A DNA stretch of 64,000 nucleotides, taken from the NCBI RefSeq assembly GCF_019656335.1, contig NZ_BPLZ01000008.1, positions 109,385 to 173,384 of the forward strand, in the 5' to 3' direction. Below the pieces are notes generated by a model. That model searched no databases and was not told the origin of the DNA. It saw only the letters and a list, made by a program, of their open reading frames with translations. Below, one piece after another: positions 10,851 through 21,092 of the stretch. Within the stretch, counting starts at the first letter, position 1. Each line of letters opens with the position of its first letter. Both the position numbers and the translations under genes were made by a program. Origin of the DNA: Pseudomonas sp. NCCP-436. GTDB lineage: Bacteria; Pseudomonadota; Gammaproteobacteria; Pseudomonadales; Pseudomonadaceae.

Positions 10851-12419
10851 TCAGATGGGCGGCAGGTAGCGGCCGGGAGGAAGTGCCTCGTCGCCGCCAT
10901 CGGCAGACGGACGCGGCGGAACGTGTTGAGTGCTGATCAACTGGTCGCCGCGGCAAACCTGCAGGTGGATGTCGAAGCCCCATAGACGGTGCAAGTGCTT
11001 GAGTACCTCGCCGGTGGATTCGCCCAATGGCTTGCGGTCGTGCTGCTGGTGGCGCAGGGTCAGCGAGCGATCACCACGGCGATCGATGCTCCAGATCTGC
11101 ACGTTGGGTTCGCGGTTGCCCAGGTTGTATTGCGCTGCGAGCAGTTCCCGGATGGTGCGGTAACCGGACTCGTCATGGATAGCCGGCACAAGCAGATCGT
11201 CCTGCTGGTCGTCGTCGAGGATGCTGAACAGCTTGAGGTCGCGGATTACCTTGGGCGAGAGAAACTGCAGAATGAAGCTCTCGTCCTTGAAGCTGCTCAT
11301 GGCGAACTTGAGGGTGCTCAGCCAGTCGCTACCGGCAATGTCCGGGAACCAGCGGTGATCTTCCTCGGTAGGCGACTCGCAGATGCGGCGGATGTCGCGG
11401 TACATGGCAAAGCCCAGGGCGTAGGGGTTGATGCCGCTGTAGTAGGGGCTGTCGAACGGCGGCTGGTAGACCACGCTGGTGTGCGACTGGAGGAATTCCA
11501 TCATGAAACCGTCGGTGACCAGCCCTTCGTCGTACAGGTCGTTCATCAGGGTGTAGTGCCAGAAAGTGGCCCAGCCTTCGTTCATCACCTGGGTCTGGCG
11601 CTGTGGATAGAAGTACTGGGCGATCTTGCGCACGATGCGGATCACCTCGCGCTGCCAGGGCTCGAGCAGTGGCGCGTGCTTCTCCAGAAAGTAAAGGATG
11701 TTTTCCTGGGGTTCGGCGGGCCAGCGCTTGTTGTCCTGCTCGTGGCCTTTTTCGGAGGGCCTGGGAATGGTGCGCCAGAGGTCGTTGATCTGCCGCTGCA
11801 GGTGCTCCTCGCGCTCCTTCTGGCGTCGCCGCTCCTCTTCGGCGGAAATCGGATATGGCCGCTTGTAGCGGTCGACACCGTAGTTCATCAGGGCGTGGCA
11901 GGAGTCCAGCAGCTCCTCCACCGCATCGATGCCGTAACGCTCCTCGCACTGCATGATGTACTGTTTGGCGAACACCAGATAGTCGATGATGGAACTGGCG
12001 TCGGTCCAGGTACGGAACAGGTAGTTGCCCTTGAAGAAGCTGTTGTGGCCATAGCAGGCATGGGCGATCACCAGGGCCTGCATGCACATGGTGTTCTCCT
12101 CCATGAGATAGGCGATGCACGGATCGGAGTTGATCACGATCTCGTAGGCTAGGCCCATCTGCCCGCGCTTGTAGCCTTTCTCAGTGGCGAGAAAGTGCTT
12201 GCCGTATGACCAGTGGTGATAGCCCAGCGGCATGCCGACGGAGGCGTAGGCATCCATCATCTGCTCGGCGGTGATTACCTCGATCTGGTTCGGGTAGGTA
12301 TCCAGCGCATAGCGCTCGGCCAGGCGGGCGATCTCGCGGTCGTAGGCGCGGATCAGCTCGAACGTCCATTCCGAACCGGTGGACAGCGGTTGGCGCTTCT
12401 TGGCGGGCGTCATGCTCAT
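10851..12419 (-). CDS. SpoVR family protein (YcgB-like)
   Basis: 522 residues from the ATG at 12419 (GAGG eight bases upstream); the longer frame overlaps the gene before and is unconserved. Highly conserved SpoVR family: [17 protein letters not shown] near the N-terminus, [16 protein letters not shown] in the centre and [18 protein letters not shown] further on, whose His/Glu residues suggest a metal site. Biochemical function is unknown. It follows the yeaH-like gene by ten bases, and prkA-yeaH-spoVR is a conserved operon expressed under starvation or stress in enterobacteria (yeaGH, ycgB). Cytoplasmic by sequence. Confidence 0.93.
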   Translation of the reverse strand: MSMTPAKKRQPLSTGSEWTFELIRAYDREIARLAERYALDTYPNQIEVITAEQMMDAYASVGMPLGYHHWSYGKHFLATEKGYKRGQMGLAYEIVINSDPCIAYLMEENTMCMQALVIAHACYGHNSFFKGNYLFRTWTDASSIIDYLVFAKQYIMQCEERYGIDAVEELLDSCHALMNYGVDRYKRPYPISAEEERRRQKEREEHLQRQINDLWRTIPRPSEKGHEQDNKRWPAEPQENILYFLEKHAPLLEPWQREVIRIVRKIAQYFYPQRQTQVMNEGWATFWHYTLMNDLYDEGLVTDGFMMEFLQSHTSVVYQPPFDSPYYSGINPYALGFAMYRDIRRICESPTEEDHRWFPDIAGSDWLSTLKFAMSSFKDESFILQFLSPKVIRDLKLFSILDDDQQDDLLVPAIHDESGYRTIRELLAAQYNLGNREPNVQIWSIDRRGDRSLTLRHQQHDRKPLGESTGEVLKHLHRLWGFDIHLQVCRGDQLISTQHVPPRPSADGGDEALPPGRYLPPI

Positions 12420-12429
12420 GGTCGGATCC

Positions 12430-13701
12430 TCAGCTAGACAGGCGGCGCTGGAACAGTTCGCGGAACACCGGGTAGATATCCGCTGCCGAGACCAGTTGCT
12501 GCTGCGCGAAGCTGTCGGCGAAGGCTGCGGCCACCTGTTCGTATTCGTACCACAGTGCCTGGTGTTCCCGTGGGGTGATCTCGACGTAGGTGAAGTACTG
12601 CACGAAGGGCATGATCTGATTGACCAGGATGTCCCTGCACAGTGGAGAGTCGTCGTTCCAGTTGTCGCCGTCGGAGGCCTGGGCGGCGTATATGTTCCAC
12701 TCATTGACCGGATAGCGCTCAGCCATGATCTCCTGCATCAGCTTCAGGGCGCTGGAGACGATGGTGCCCCCTGTCTCGCGGGAGTAGAAGAACTCCTCTT
12801 CGTCCACTTCCTTGGCACTGGTGTGGTGGCGGATGAACACCACCTCGATCTTGTCGTAGTTGCGCCTGAGAAACAGGTACAGAAGTATGAAGAAGCGTTT
12901 GGCGATGTCCTTGGTGGACTGGGTCATGGAGCCGGAGACGTCCATCAGGCAGAACATCACTGCCTTGGAACTGGGGTTTGGCTGCTTGACCAGCAGGTTG
13001 TACTTGAGGTCGAAGGTGTCTAGGAAGGGCACTCGATGGATGCGTGCGCTGAGCCGCTCGATTTCCTCCTGAGTTGCCTGGATATCGGCGAAGTTGTCCG
13101 GCTCCTCGCGCCTGAGCCGCTCCAGCTCGGTTTTGGCCTCGCGCAATTTGGCGCGACTGGAGCCGGACAGGGCGATGCGCCGGGCGTGGGCCGAGCGCAG
13201 GGTGCGGATGATATTGATGCGCGACGGGTTGCCTTCGTTGCTGATGCCGGCGCGTACCGTCTTGAAGGTGTCGGCGCCAGTGAGGTGGCGCTTGACCAGG
13301 TTGGGCAGCTCCAGATCCTCGAACATGAAGTCGAGAAACTCTTCCTGGGTGATCTGAAAGACGAACTCGTCCATCCCTTCGCCGCTGTTGCTGGCATTGC
13401 CACTGCCGCGCCCGGCACCACCACCCTGCGGACGCGGGATGCGTTCGCCGGCGGTGAACTCGCGGTTGCCCGGGTGAATGATGGTCTGCCGGCCGCCGCG
13501 GCCGTGATGCAGCACCGGCTCGTCGATGTCGCGGCCGGGAATACTGATCTGCTCGCCGTGTTCCATATCGGTGATGGAGCGCCGGCTGACGGCTTCCTCC
13601 ACGGCTTTCTTGATGTGTTCACGGTAACGCCGCAGGAAGCGCTGGCGGTTCACCGTGCTCTTGTTTTTGCCATTTGGGCGTCGGTCGATCACGTAGCTCA
13701 T
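12430..13701 (-). CDS. YeaH/YhbH family protein with von Willebrand A domain (DUF444)
   Basis: 423 residues from the ATG at 13701, preceded by AAGGAG. N-terminal part is very basic with [19 protein letters not shown], followed by a Gly-rich segment (about 85-120, [17 protein letters not shown]). The C-terminal half contains the MIDAS metal motif DVSGSM of a von Willebrand A fold. The family partners with PrkA; its molecular role is not established. It sits between prkA and spoVR in one operon, with a 216-base gap on the prkA side that holds a dispersed repeat. Confidence 0.92.
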   Translation of the reverse strand: MSYVIDRRPNGKNKSTVNRQRFLRRYREHIKKAVEEAVSRRSITDMEHGEQISIPGRDIDEPVLHHGRGGRQTIIHPGNREFTAGERIPRPQGGGAGRGSGNASNSGEGMDEFVFQITQEEFLDFMFEDLELPNLVKRHLTGADTFKTVRAGISNEGNPSRINIIRTLRSAHARRIALSGSSRAKLREAKTELERLRREEPDNFADIQATQEEIERLSARIHRVPFLDTFDLKYNLLVKQPNPSSKAVMFCLMDVSGSMTQSTKDIAKRFFILLYLFLRRNYDKIEVVFIRHHTSAKEVDEEEFFYSRETGGTIVSSALKLMQEIMAERYPVNEWNIYAAQASDGDNWNDDSPLCRDILVNQIMPFVQYFTYVEITPREHQALWYEYEQVAAAFADSFAQQQLVSAADIYPVFRELFQRRLSS

Positions 13702-13719
13702 GACGTCTCCTTCGGCCCC

Positions 13720-13847
13720 GTTCAAACTCTGCTGCGCGTCGGCCCTGCTGTGTTAAAAACAGGCTCGGACTGCTCATTTACAGCTCGTAAACTCCGCGTC
13801 CTCGTCTGTTTTTGCCTTGCATGGCTCTAGCTCGCGAGACTTTGAAC
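13720..13847. repeat. MITE-like dispersed repeat, copy 1, inside the prkA operon
   Basis: A 128-base sequence bounded by GTTCAAA (13720-13726) and its reverse complement TTTGAAC (13841-13847). It has an internal stem around AAAAACAG / CTGTTTTT and a central hairpin TTTAC-AGCTC-GTAAA. A second copy, clearly homologous along its length (shared GCTGCGCGTCGG, AAAAACAGGCTCGGA, AAACTCCGC), is at 36290-36427. It lies between prkA and yeaH. Confidence 0.85.
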
Positions 13848-13855
13848 AGGTTCTT

Positions 13856-13879
13856 GCCTGCCCATGGTTACGGGCAGGC
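13856..13879. other. Hairpin downstream of prkA
   Basis: GCCTGCCC and GGGCAGGC form an 8-bp GC-rich stem with an 8-base loop, 39 bases after the prkA stop. There is no clear T-tract, so it is more likely an mRNA-stabilising or partial-termination hairpin than a full terminator. Confidence 0.6.
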
Positions 13880-13917
13880 AGCGAATGACCCAGCGTGCGT
13901 TCAGCGCCGGGCAGGAT

Positions 13918-15840
13918 CTACTGCGACTTGCGAACCCGCAGGTACCACTCCGACAGCAGGCGTACCTGCTTCTCGGTGTAGCCCCGCTCGACCATTCGCC
14001 TGACAAAGTCATTGTGTTTCTGCTGTTCCTCCTTGCTGCCCTTGGCATTGAAGCTGATGACCGGGAGCAGATCCTCGGTGTTGGAGAACATCTTCTTCTC
14101 GATGACCACACGCAGTTTCTCGTAGCTGAGCCAGCTGGGGTTCTTGCCGTTGTTGTTGGCGCGTGCGCGCAGCACGAAGTTGACGATCTCGTTGCGGAAG
14201 TCCTTGGGATTGCTGATGCCGGCGGGTTTCTCGATCTTCTCCAGTTCCTCGTTGAGGGCTACACGGTTGAGAATTTCGCCAGTTTCCGGGTCACGGTATT
14301 CCTGATCCTGGATCCAGAAATCGGCGTACAGCACATAGCGGTCGAAGATGTTCTGGCCGTATTCGCTATAGGACTCCAGGTAGGCGGTCTGGATTTCCTT
14401 GCCGATGAACTCGATATAGCGCGGCGCCAGGTATTCCTTGAGGTAGCGCAGATAGCGCTCGCGCAGCTCGGCGGGGAATTGCTCCTGTTCGATCTGCTGC
14501 TCCAGCACGTAGAGCAGGTGTACCGGGTTGGCGGCAATCTCGTGCGGATCGAAGTTGAAAACCTTGGAGAGAATCTTGAAGGCGAAGCGGGTCGACAGAC
14601 CGTTCATGCCCTCGTCGACGCCGGCGGAGTCGCGGTATTCCTGGATCGACTTGGCCTTGGGGTCCGTGTCCTTGAGGTTCTCGCCGTCATAGACGCGCAT
14701 CTTCGAGTAGATGTTGGAGTTTTCCGGCTCCTTCAGCCGCGACAGCACGGAAAACTGGGCGAGCATGCGCAGGGTGTCCGGAGCGCAGTGGGCACGTGAC
14801 AGCGAGCTGTTGGTCAGCAGCTTGTCGTAGATTTTCACTTCATCCGTTACGCGCAGGCAGTAGGGTACCTTGACGATGTAGATGCGGTCGATGAAGGCCT
14901 CGTTGTTCTTGTTGTTGCGGAAGGTGTGCCACTCCGACTCGTTGGAGTGGGCAAGGAGGATGCCGTTGAAGGGAATCGCGCCAAGACCCTCGGTGCTGTT
15001 GTAGTTGCCCTCCTGGGTGGCAGTCAGCAGCGGGTGAAGCACCTTGATTGGCGCCTTGAACATCTCGACGAACTCCATCAGCCCCTGGTTGGCGCGGCAC
15101 AGCGCGCCGGAGTAGCTGTAGGCGTCGGCGTCGTTCTGCGGAAACTCCTCCAGCTTGCGGATATCCACCTTGCCGACCAGGGCGGAGATGTCCTGGTTGT
15201 TCTCGTCGCCCGGCTCGGTCTTGGCTACGGCGATCTGGTTCAGAACCGAGGGGTAGAGCTTGACTACCCGGAACTGGCTGATGTCGCCACCGAACTCCTG
15301 CAGACGCTTGGTGGCCCAGGGCGACATGATCGAACTGAGGTAGCGACGCGGGATGCCGTAGTCCTCCTCGAGGATGGTGCCGTCCTCGTCGGCGTTGAAC
15401 AGCCCCAGCGGTGACTCGAATACCGGCGAGCCCTTGATGGCATAGAACGGTACCTTCTCCATCAGCTGCTTGAGCTTCTCGGCCAGTGAGGACTTGCCGC
15501 CGCCTACCGGGCCGAGCAGGTAGAGGATCTGTTTCTTCTCTTCCAGGCCCTGGGCGGCATGGCGGAAGTAGGCGACGATCTGGTCGATGCATTCTTCCAT
15601 GCCGTGGAAGTCGGCGAAGGCCGGGTAGCGGCGGATCACCTTGTTGGAAAAGATGCGTGACAGACGGGGATCGGCGGAGGTGTCCACCAGCTCCGGCTCG
15701 CCGATGGCCATCAGCAGGCGCTCGGCTGCGCTGGCGTAGGTGCTGCGATCCTGCTTGCACAATTCGAGGTACTCCTGCAGGGAGTATTCCTCCTGACGGG
15801 TCGCCTCGAAACGTTGCTGGAAGTGGCTGAAAATGCTCAT
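13918..15840 (-). CDS. prkA: PrkA family serine protein kinase / AAA+ ATPase (YeaG-like)
   Basis: 640 residues. The N-terminal AAA-like PrkA domain has Walker A GPVGGGKSS at 110-118; the C-terminal PrkA domain follows from about residue 400. Relatives in Bacillus (PrkA) and E. coli (YeaG) are described as serine kinases or ATP-dependent proteases linked to sporulation, nitrogen starvation or stationary phase; which activity is primary is disputed. First gene of the prkA-yeaH-spoVR operon. The 279 bases upstream (15841-16119) must hold its promoter, but I see no convincing -24/-12 or -35/-10 pair. Confidence 0.94.
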   Translation of the reverse strand: MSIFSHFQQRFEATRQEEYSLQEYLELCKQDRSTYASAAERLLMAIGEPELVDTSADPRLSRIFSNKVIRRYPAFADFHGMEECIDQIVAYFRHAAQGLEEKKQILYLLGPVGGGKSSLAEKLKQLMEKVPFYAIKGSPVFESPLGLFNADEDGTILEEDYGIPRRYLSSIMSPWATKRLQEFGGDISQFRVVKLYPSVLNQIAVAKTEPGDENNQDISALVGKVDIRKLEEFPQNDADAYSYSGALCRANQGLMEFVEMFKAPIKVLHPLLTATQEGNYNSTEGLGAIPFNGILLAHSNESEWHTFRNNKNNEAFIDRIYIVKVPYCLRVTDEVKIYDKLLTNSSLSRAHCAPDTLRMLAQFSVLSRLKEPENSNIYSKMRVYDGENLKDTDPKAKSIQEYRDSAGVDEGMNGLSTRFAFKILSKVFNFDPHEIAANPVHLLYVLEQQIEQEQFPAELRERYLRYLKEYLAPRYIEFIGKEIQTAYLESYSEYGQNIFDRYVLYADFWIQDQEYRDPETGEILNRVALNEELEKIEKPAGISNPKDFRNEIVNFVLRARANNNGKNPSWLSYEKLRVVIEKKMFSNTEDLLPVISFNAKGSKEEQQKHNDFVRRMVERGYTEKQVRLLSEWYLRVRKSQ

Positions 15841-16119
15841 GACTTCACCTCGCTCGATGCTGTAAGCCGGCTCGGGGTCGGTGGGCAGGTGCCGGGTTGC
15901 CCCGGCTCCAGAAAAGTCGGGAAAATCCCCCAGAAACCCTAAAGGTCGTAACCGATGGCCCGATGCCGGTTGGCCGGCTCTACTTTGAGTGGGATGGCCT
16001 GAGTAACAGAATAGTTCGTTCTGCCGTAGGTCAAGGGGCGGGCAACGATGTCCGGATGTTACCGGGGCCCGGCAACAGGCGGCAGGCCAGGGCGGGCGCG
16101 GCCTGCCGAGGGAGGGAAA

Positions 16120-16449
16120 TTATTCTTCGGGACTCTGCTCTGTATCCTGTGGATAGAGCGTGCGCCAGAGTTCGAAGCCGCCATCCAGGCTGTAGACCTC
16201 GGAGAAGCCCTGGCCGGCCAGGTAGGCCGCCGCGCCCTGGCTGGAATTGCCGTGGTAGCAGGAGACGATCAGTGGGGCATCGAGATCGGCATGAGTGATG
16301 AAGTCATGCAGCGAGTGGTTGTCCAGATGCCGCGAGCCGATGATGTGCCCATTGGCAAAGCTGTGAGGGTCGCGGATGTCGACGACCACTGCGCCGCTGG
16401 CGCGCAGCACCTGTGCCTGTTGCGGGGAGATACGCTTGAAGTCGCTCAT
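16120..16449 (-). CDS. glpE: Thiosulfate sulfurtransferase GlpE (single-domain rhodanese)
   Basis: Transfers sulfane sulfur from thiosulfate to acceptors such as cyanide or thioredoxin. 109 residues from ATG 16449, the length of E. coli GlpE (108); the longer frame overlaps apaH and adds unconserved residues. The active-site loop CYHGNSSQG begins with the catalytic C64. The N-terminal half has the rhodanese [15 protein letters not shown] pattern. It is the last gene of the lptD-to-apaH series, 40 bases after apaH. Confidence 0.93.
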   Translation of the reverse strand: MSDFKRISPQQAQVLRASGAVVVDIRDPHSFANGHIIGSRHLDNHSLHDFITHADLDAPLIVSCYHGNSSQGAAAYLAGQGFSEVYSLDGGFELWRTLYPQDTEQSPEE

Positions 16450-16489
16450 GTTCGGGCTCTTTGCTTGATGGTTGGAGAGGCTGTCGCCT

Positions 16490-17308
16490 CTACTCCTTGG
16501 GACAGGTACAGCGGTAGTAGGCACCGCTGTCGACATCCAGCAGCGTCATCGCGCCCCCCCAGACACAGCCGGTGTCGAGGGCGTACAGACCGGGTTCGCT
16601 GCAGTTGCCTTCGAGCGCCGCCCAGTGGCCGAAAATGATCTTCTCGCCGCGCATCCGGCGTTGCGGGTGGCTGAACCAGGGGGCAAAACCGGGAGGGGCG
16701 CTACCGGCGCCTTCCTTGCTCTTCAGATCCAGAGTGCCGTCGGCGGTGCAAAAACGCATGCGGGTGAAGTAATTGGTGATGACCCGCAGGCGTTCGATGC
16801 CCTGCAGATCCCTGGTCCAGCGCGCCGGTTCGTTGCCGTACATGCCGTCGAGGAACTGCGGCAGTAGGCTGTCGTCACGCAGTACCTGCTCCACTTCGGC
16901 GGCCCGGCGCAATGCCTTGGCCAGCGTCCACTGCGGGGGTATGCCGGCGTGCACCAGGGTCACCTGACGTTCGGCGTCGTGATGCACCAGCTTTTGCCGG
17001 CGCAGCCAGTCGATCAGTTGTGGACGATCCGGTGCCTCGAGAATCTCGCGCAGGGTATCGCCCTTGCGCAGACGCCCGGCGTTGTGGGCCACGGCCAGCA
17101 GGTGCAGGTCGTGATTGCCCAGTACGGTCGTTACCGCGTGGCGGATGGAGAACAAAAAGCGCAGTGTCTCCAGTGACTGCGGGCCACGATTGACCAGATC
17201 GCCGACCAGCCAGAGCTGATCGTGACTCGGATCGAAAGCCACCTGCTCAAGCAGGCATTTGAGCGGTCTGAGGCAGCCCTGCAGGTCGCCTACTGCATAG
17301 ACCGCCAT
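16490..17308 (-). CDS. apaH: Bis(5'-nucleosyl)-tetraphosphatase, symmetrical (ApaH)
   Basis: Hydrolyses Ap4A to two ADP and removes Np4 caps from RNA. 272 residues with the metallophosphatase motifs GDLQGC (about 7-12), GDLVNRGP (about 36-43) and GNHDLHLLA (about 64-72), then late [10 protein letters not shown]. Its ATG overlaps the TAA of apaG by one base (TAATG), so translation is coupled. Part of the lptD-surA-pdxA-rsmA-apaG-apaH operon also found in E. coli. Confidence 0.96.
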   Translation of the reverse strand: MAVYAVGDLQGCLRPLKCLLEQVAFDPSHDQLWLVGDLVNRGPQSLETLRFLFSIRHAVTTVLGNHDLHLLAVAHNAGRLRKGDTLREILEAPDRPQLIDWLRRQKLVHHDAERQVTLVHAGIPPQWTLAKALRRAAEVEQVLRDDSLLPQFLDGMYGNEPARWTRDLQGIERLRVITNYFTRMRFCTADGTLDLKSKEGAGSAPPGFAPWFSHPQRRMRGEKIIFGHWAALEGNCSEPGLYALDTGCVWGGAMTLLDVDSGAYYRCTCPKE

Positions 17309-17688
17309 TAGTGCAGCGCTCCCGGCACGGCAAGGCGGAAAGGCGCGATGGGCGCCTCGAAGCGTGTGCCGTCCTCGGCCAGCATCTGATAGCTGCCCTG
17401 CATGATGCCTACCGGTGTGGTCATGACCGTACCGCTGGTGTAGGTGTGGCTTTCCCCCGGAGCGATATGTGGTTGCTGACCGATTACCCCGGCACCGCGG
17501 ACTTCCTGAACCTGGCCGTCGCCATCGGTGATGATCCAGTGACGCGACAGCAACTGCGCTGAAAGCTCGCCGCTGTTGAGGATGCTGACGGTATAGGCGA
17601 AGGCGTAGCGACTCTGCTCTGGCTGCGATTGCGCGGCCAGGTACTGCGGAGTGACGCTGACGAGGATCTGGTAGCGGGGGTCGGACAT
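17308..17688 (-). CDS. apaG: ApaG protein
   Basis: 126 residues, the usual length. Fibronectin-III-like fold of the DUF525/ApaG family, with conserved [28 protein letters not shown] and the late [17 protein letters not shown]. Biochemical function is not settled; mutants of homologues affect cobalt and magnesium tolerance. It lies 27 bases after rsmA and one base overlapping apaH. Confidence 0.95.
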   Translation of the reverse strand: MSDPRYQILVSVTPQYLAAQSQPEQSRYAFAYTVSILNSGELSAQLLSRHWIITDGDGQVQEVRGAGVIGQQPHIAPGESHTYTSGTVMTTPVGIMQGSYQMLAEDGTRFEAPIAPFRLAVPGALH

Positions 17689-17715
17689 GCGAGAACTCGT
17701 ACTGGTGAGGGCGGG

Positions 17716-18525
17716 TCAGTCCCGCGCAGTTTGCAGGTGCAGGGCCAGCTGATCTGCCAGGCGGACGAAGGCCGCCAGATCCAGCTGTTCCGGCCGCAGG
17801 CTGCCGTCGACGCCGGCAGCCTCGATGGCTTCGCCCGGCAGCAGTTGTCTGAGCGTGTTGCGCAGGGTCTTGCGGCGCTGGTTGAAGGCCTCGCGCACCA
17901 CTCGCTCAAGCAGCCGGTGATCCTTGGCCGGATGCGGCAGGGTCTCGTGTGGTACCAGACGCACGATGGCCGAGTCCACCTTGGGTGGCGGGTTGAAGGC
18001 ACCAGGGCCGACATTGAACAGGTGTTCCACCCGGCAGTGGTACTGCACCATGATCGACAGCCGTCCCCAGTCACCACCGCCCGGGCCGGCAGCCAGTCGT
18101 TCGACAACTTCCTTCTGCAGCATGAAGTGCATGTCGCGGATCAGCGGGGCGTTGTCCAGCAGGTGGAAGATCAGTGGGGTGGAGATGTTGTAGGGCAGGT
18201 TGCCAACCACGCGTAGGCTGCGTGGCACGGCCTCGAGTCGGGCAAAGTCGAACTTCAGCGCATCGCCCTGGTTCAGGCGAAAGCGGGGGTTGTCGCCGAA
18301 GCGGGTCATGAGGATGGGGATGAGGTCGAGGTCAAGCTCAATCACATCCAGTGCTGCACCGCTGGCCAACAGCCCTTCTGTCAGGGCGCCCTGGCCCGGA
18401 CCGATCTCCAGCAGGCGTTCGCCTTCCCGGGCGCGGATGGCGCGCAGTATGCGGTCGATCACTCCTGCATCGTGCAGGAAGTTCTGGCCGAAGCGCTTGC
18501 GCGCACGGTGTTGGTACTCGGACAT
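17716..18525 (-). CDS. rsmA: 16S rRNA (adenine1518-N6/adenine1519-N6)-dimethyltransferase RsmA (KsgA)
   Basis: Dimethylates two adjacent adenines in helix 45 of 16S rRNA, a late step in 30S assembly. 269 residues. It opens with [17 protein letters not shown], then the SAM-binding loop [14 protein letters not shown] (about 41-54) and catalytic motif NLPYNIST (about 113-120). Cytoplasmic. 104 bases separate it from pdxA upstream. Confidence 0.97.
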   Translation of the reverse strand: MSEYQHRARKRFGQNFLHDAGVIDRILRAIRAREGERLLEIGPGQGALTEGLLASGAALDVIELDLDLIPILMTRFGDNPRFRLNQGDALKFDFARLEAVPRSLRVVGNLPYNISTPLIFHLLDNAPLIRDMHFMLQKEVVERLAAGPGGGDWGRLSIMVQYHCRVEHLFNVGPGAFNPPPKVDSAIVRLVPHETLPHPAKDHRLLERVVREAFNQRRKTLRNTLRQLLPGEAIEAAGVDGSLRPEQLDLAAFVRLADQLALHLQTARD

Positions 18526-18629
18526 GAGCTGCTCCGGGCAACGCCTCGCATGGGCGCGAGGCGGATATAAAGGGAAGTCGTGCAGTTTACCAGCGAATCA
18601 CGCTGCAGGCGCACCCGGACGCAGGTGGT

Positions 18630-19625
18630 TCAGACGCTTCGGTTGGCTGCCATCTGGTAGGCGGTTTCCAGCGCTACCTGCAGACTGCCGGTGTCCACCT
18701 GGCCACTGCCTGCCAGATCCAGCGCCGTGCCGTGATCCACCGAGGTACGGATTATCGGCAGCCCCAGGGTCACGTTCAGTGCAGCGCCGAATCCCTTGAA
18801 CTTCAGCACCGGCAGGCCCTGATCGTGATACATGGCCAGCACCGCATCGGCCTGATCCAGGTGTTTGGGGGTGAACAGGGTATCGGCCGGCAGTGGACCG
18901 GTCAGATTCAGCCCCGCATCACGCAGGCGCGCCAGCGCCGGTTCGATGATCTCCATCTCCTCGCGCCCGAGGTGGCCGCCTTCGCCTGCATGAGGGTTGA
19001 GACCGCAAACCAGTATGCGCGGCTCGGCAATGCCGAATTTGTCGCGCAGATCCTCATGAAGGATGCGTGTAACACGCTCAAGACGTTCGCCGGTGATGGC
19101 CGCAGGCACCTGGCTCAGTGGCAGGTGGGTGGTGACAAGTGCCACGCGCAGGCCACGGGTTGCCAGCATCATCACGACCTGCTCGGTGCCGGTCAGCTCG
19201 GCAAGAAATTCGGTATGGCCGGAGAAGGGGATGCCGCCCTCGTTGATCACACCCTTGTGCACCGGGGCGGTGATCATGCCGGCGAAAGTGTCGTCCAGAC
19301 AGCCCCGGGCAGCACGTTCGAGGGTCTGCAGCACGTAGCCGGCATTGGCCGGATTCAGTCGTCCCGGTTCGGCTGCTTCTGTCAGCGGCGTATCCCAGAC
19401 GTAGAGGCAACCGGCGTCTGCCGGAGTCTCCGGCCAGGCGCCGGGGCCGACCTCGATCAGGTGGATCTGAAGGCCTAGCAGCGCTGCGCGTTCGGCCAGC
19501 AGAGGGCGGCTGGCAATCGCCACCAGTGCCTCGGGTTGTGCCTGGCGCGCCAGCAGCAGGCAGAGATCCGGGCCGATACCGGCAGGTTCACCTGGTGTCA
19601 GGGCAAAGAGTCGTGATGCGGGCAT
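18630..19625 (-). CDS. pdxA: 4-hydroxythreonine-4-phosphate dehydrogenase PdxA
   Basis: NAD-dependent oxidation and decarboxylation of 4-phosphohydroxy-L-threonine in pyridoxal phosphate synthesis. 331 residues from the ATG at 19625, the family length; the open frame continues 20 unconserved codons upstream. Motifs include the N-terminal LTPGEPAGIGPDL, GHTEFLAEL (metal His), LNPHAGEGGHLG and MYHDQGLPVLKFKGFG. It lies between surA and rsmA as in E. coli. Confidence 0.96.
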   Translation of the reverse strand: MPASRLFALTPGEPAGIGPDLCLLLARQAQPEALVAIASRPLLAERAALLGLQIHLIEVGPGAWPETPADAGCLYVWDTPLTEAAEPGRLNPANAGYVLQTLERAARGCLDDTFAGMITAPVHKGVINEGGIPFSGHTEFLAELTGTEQVVMMLATRGLRVALVTTHLPLSQVPAAITGERLERVTRILHEDLRDKFGIAEPRILVCGLNPHAGEGGHLGREEMEIIEPALARLRDAGLNLTGPLPADTLFTPKHLDQADAVLAMYHDQGLPVLKFKGFGAALNVTLGLPIIRTSVDHGTALDLAGSGQVDTGSLQVALETAYQMAANRSV

Positions 19626-19799
19626 GGGCAGTCTCGCGATAGGGCGGGGTGCACAGTGTACGCTGTCGGCGAGCTGGCCGAGCAAGGGAGGTGCGTGACG
19701 CTGCAGTGGTGCGGAAAGAAAAACGGCGCCGACCTTGTGGGTGGGCGCCGTGCTTCGCGGAGTACCGTCCGGGGATGGCCCGGGGCGGAAACTGCGGGC

Positions 19800-21092
19800 T
19801 TAAAGCTTGATTTCGACGTAAGCCTCGTCGCGGATCTGGCGCAGCCAGGTCTGCAACTCTTCCTCATACTTGCGGTTGCGCAGCAGGTTGGCCGCCTGCT
19901 GCTGGCGAAGTTCGGAGCTGCTGTCAGTGGCGCGACGTCCCAGCACCTGCAGTACGTGCCAGCCATAGGGGCTTTTGAACGGTTTTGACAGCTCGCCGTT
20001 GGGGGTATTGCTCATCACATCGCGGAATTCCGGTACCAGAGAATTGGGGTCGATCCAGTTCAGGTCGCCGCCATTGAGAGCAGAACCCGGGTCCTCGGAG
20101 AAGTTGCGCGCCAGCTCGGCGAAGTCCTCGCCAGCCTGAATGCGCTGGTACAGGCGCTCCACCAGGCGGCGGGTATCTTCCTCGCTGCGGATCTCGCTGG
20201 GTTTGAGGAGGATGTGGCGGACATGCACTTCATCGCGTACCAGGGTGTCGCCGCCGCGTTTTTCGATCAGCTTGAGAATGATGAAGCCGCCGGGAGTGCG
20301 AACCGGTTCGGTGACTTCACCCGGGGCCAGAGCACTTACCAGATTGTCGAACGGTGGTGGCAACTGACCAGCCTTGCGCCAGCCCATCTCGCCACCTTCC
20401 AGTGCGGTTTCGCTGGCCGACCGGGCAATCGCCAACTGGGCAAAGTCTGCCCCCTGGCGCAGCTGCTCGTAGATTTCACGAGCCTGGCGCTCGGCGGTCT
20501 GGATTTCACCCGAGGAAGCACCTTCGGAGACTGGGATGAGGATGTTGGCCAGACGGAATTCTTCCGACAGCTGCATTTTGCCCAGGTCCGAGGCCAGGAA
20601 ATTCTGCACCTCCTGATCCGTGACCTGAATGCGCTCGGCTACCCGGCGCTGGCGCACGCGGCTGATGATCATCTCGCGGCGGATCTGCTCGCGGGCGTCG
20701 GCATAGGACAGGCCGTCGCGGGCCAGTGCTTCGCGGAACTGCTCGAGGCTCAGGCCGTTGCGCTGGGCGATGGTGCCCACGGCCTGGCTGAGTTCTTCTT
20801 CGCTGATGCGAATGCCAGAGCGTTCGCCCATCTGCAGCTGGATGTTCTCCACGATCAGGCGCTCAAGCACCTGCTGGCTGAGTACGTCGGCCGGAGGCAG
20901 GCTGCCGCCGCGTTTGTCGATGGTCTGCTGTACCTCCCGCAGGCGGGCATCGAGCTGGCTCTGCATGACTACGTCGTTATCGACGATGGCCACGACTCGA
21001 TCCAGGGGGCGGACTTGGGCCTGAGCCGTCACCGCCAGCAGTGCTGCGCCCAGCAGCAGGGGGCGCAGGCAGTCAGAAAGCTTGGTCTTCAC
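19800..21092 (-). CDS. surA: Periplasmic chaperone and peptidyl-prolyl isomerase SurA
   Basis: Escorts unfolded outer-membrane proteins, LptD included, across the periplasm. 430 residues. The start is taken at GTG 21092 ([13 protein letters not shown]); a second GTG at 21098 has AAGG at better spacing and would add two residues. Signal peptide to about residue 22 (ending AQA), SurA N-domain, then two parvulin domains (about 170-270 and 280-380, the second containing [10 protein letters not shown]). Its 5' end overlaps the lptD stop codon by about 20 bases, so the client and its chaperone are translationally linked. Confidence 0.94.
   Translation of the reverse strand: MKTKLSDCLRPLLLGAALLAVTAQAQVRPLDRVVAIVDNDVVMQSQLDARLREVQQTIDKRGGSLPPADVLSQQVLERLIVENIQLQMGERSGIRISEEELSQAVGTIAQRNGLSLEQFREALARDGLSYADAREQIRREMIISRVRQRRVAERIQVTDQEVQNFLASDLGKMQLSEEFRLANILIPVSEGASSGEIQTAERQAREIYEQLRQGADFAQLAIARSASETALEGGEMGWRKAGQLPPPFDNLVSALAPGEVTEPVRTPGGFIILKLIEKRGGDTLVRDEVHVRHILLKPSEIRSEEDTRRLVERLYQRIQAGEDFAELARNFSEDPGSALNGGDLNWIDPNSLVPEFRDVMSNTPNGELSKPFKSPYGWHVLQVLGRRATDSSSELRQQQAANLLRNRKYEEELQTWLRQIRDEAYVEIKL

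Noticed and set aside
15841..16119. Sigma-54 promoter upstream of prkA
   Set aside because: The stress role made it plausible, but no GG-N10-GC pair with adequate flanking match was visible on the minus strand.
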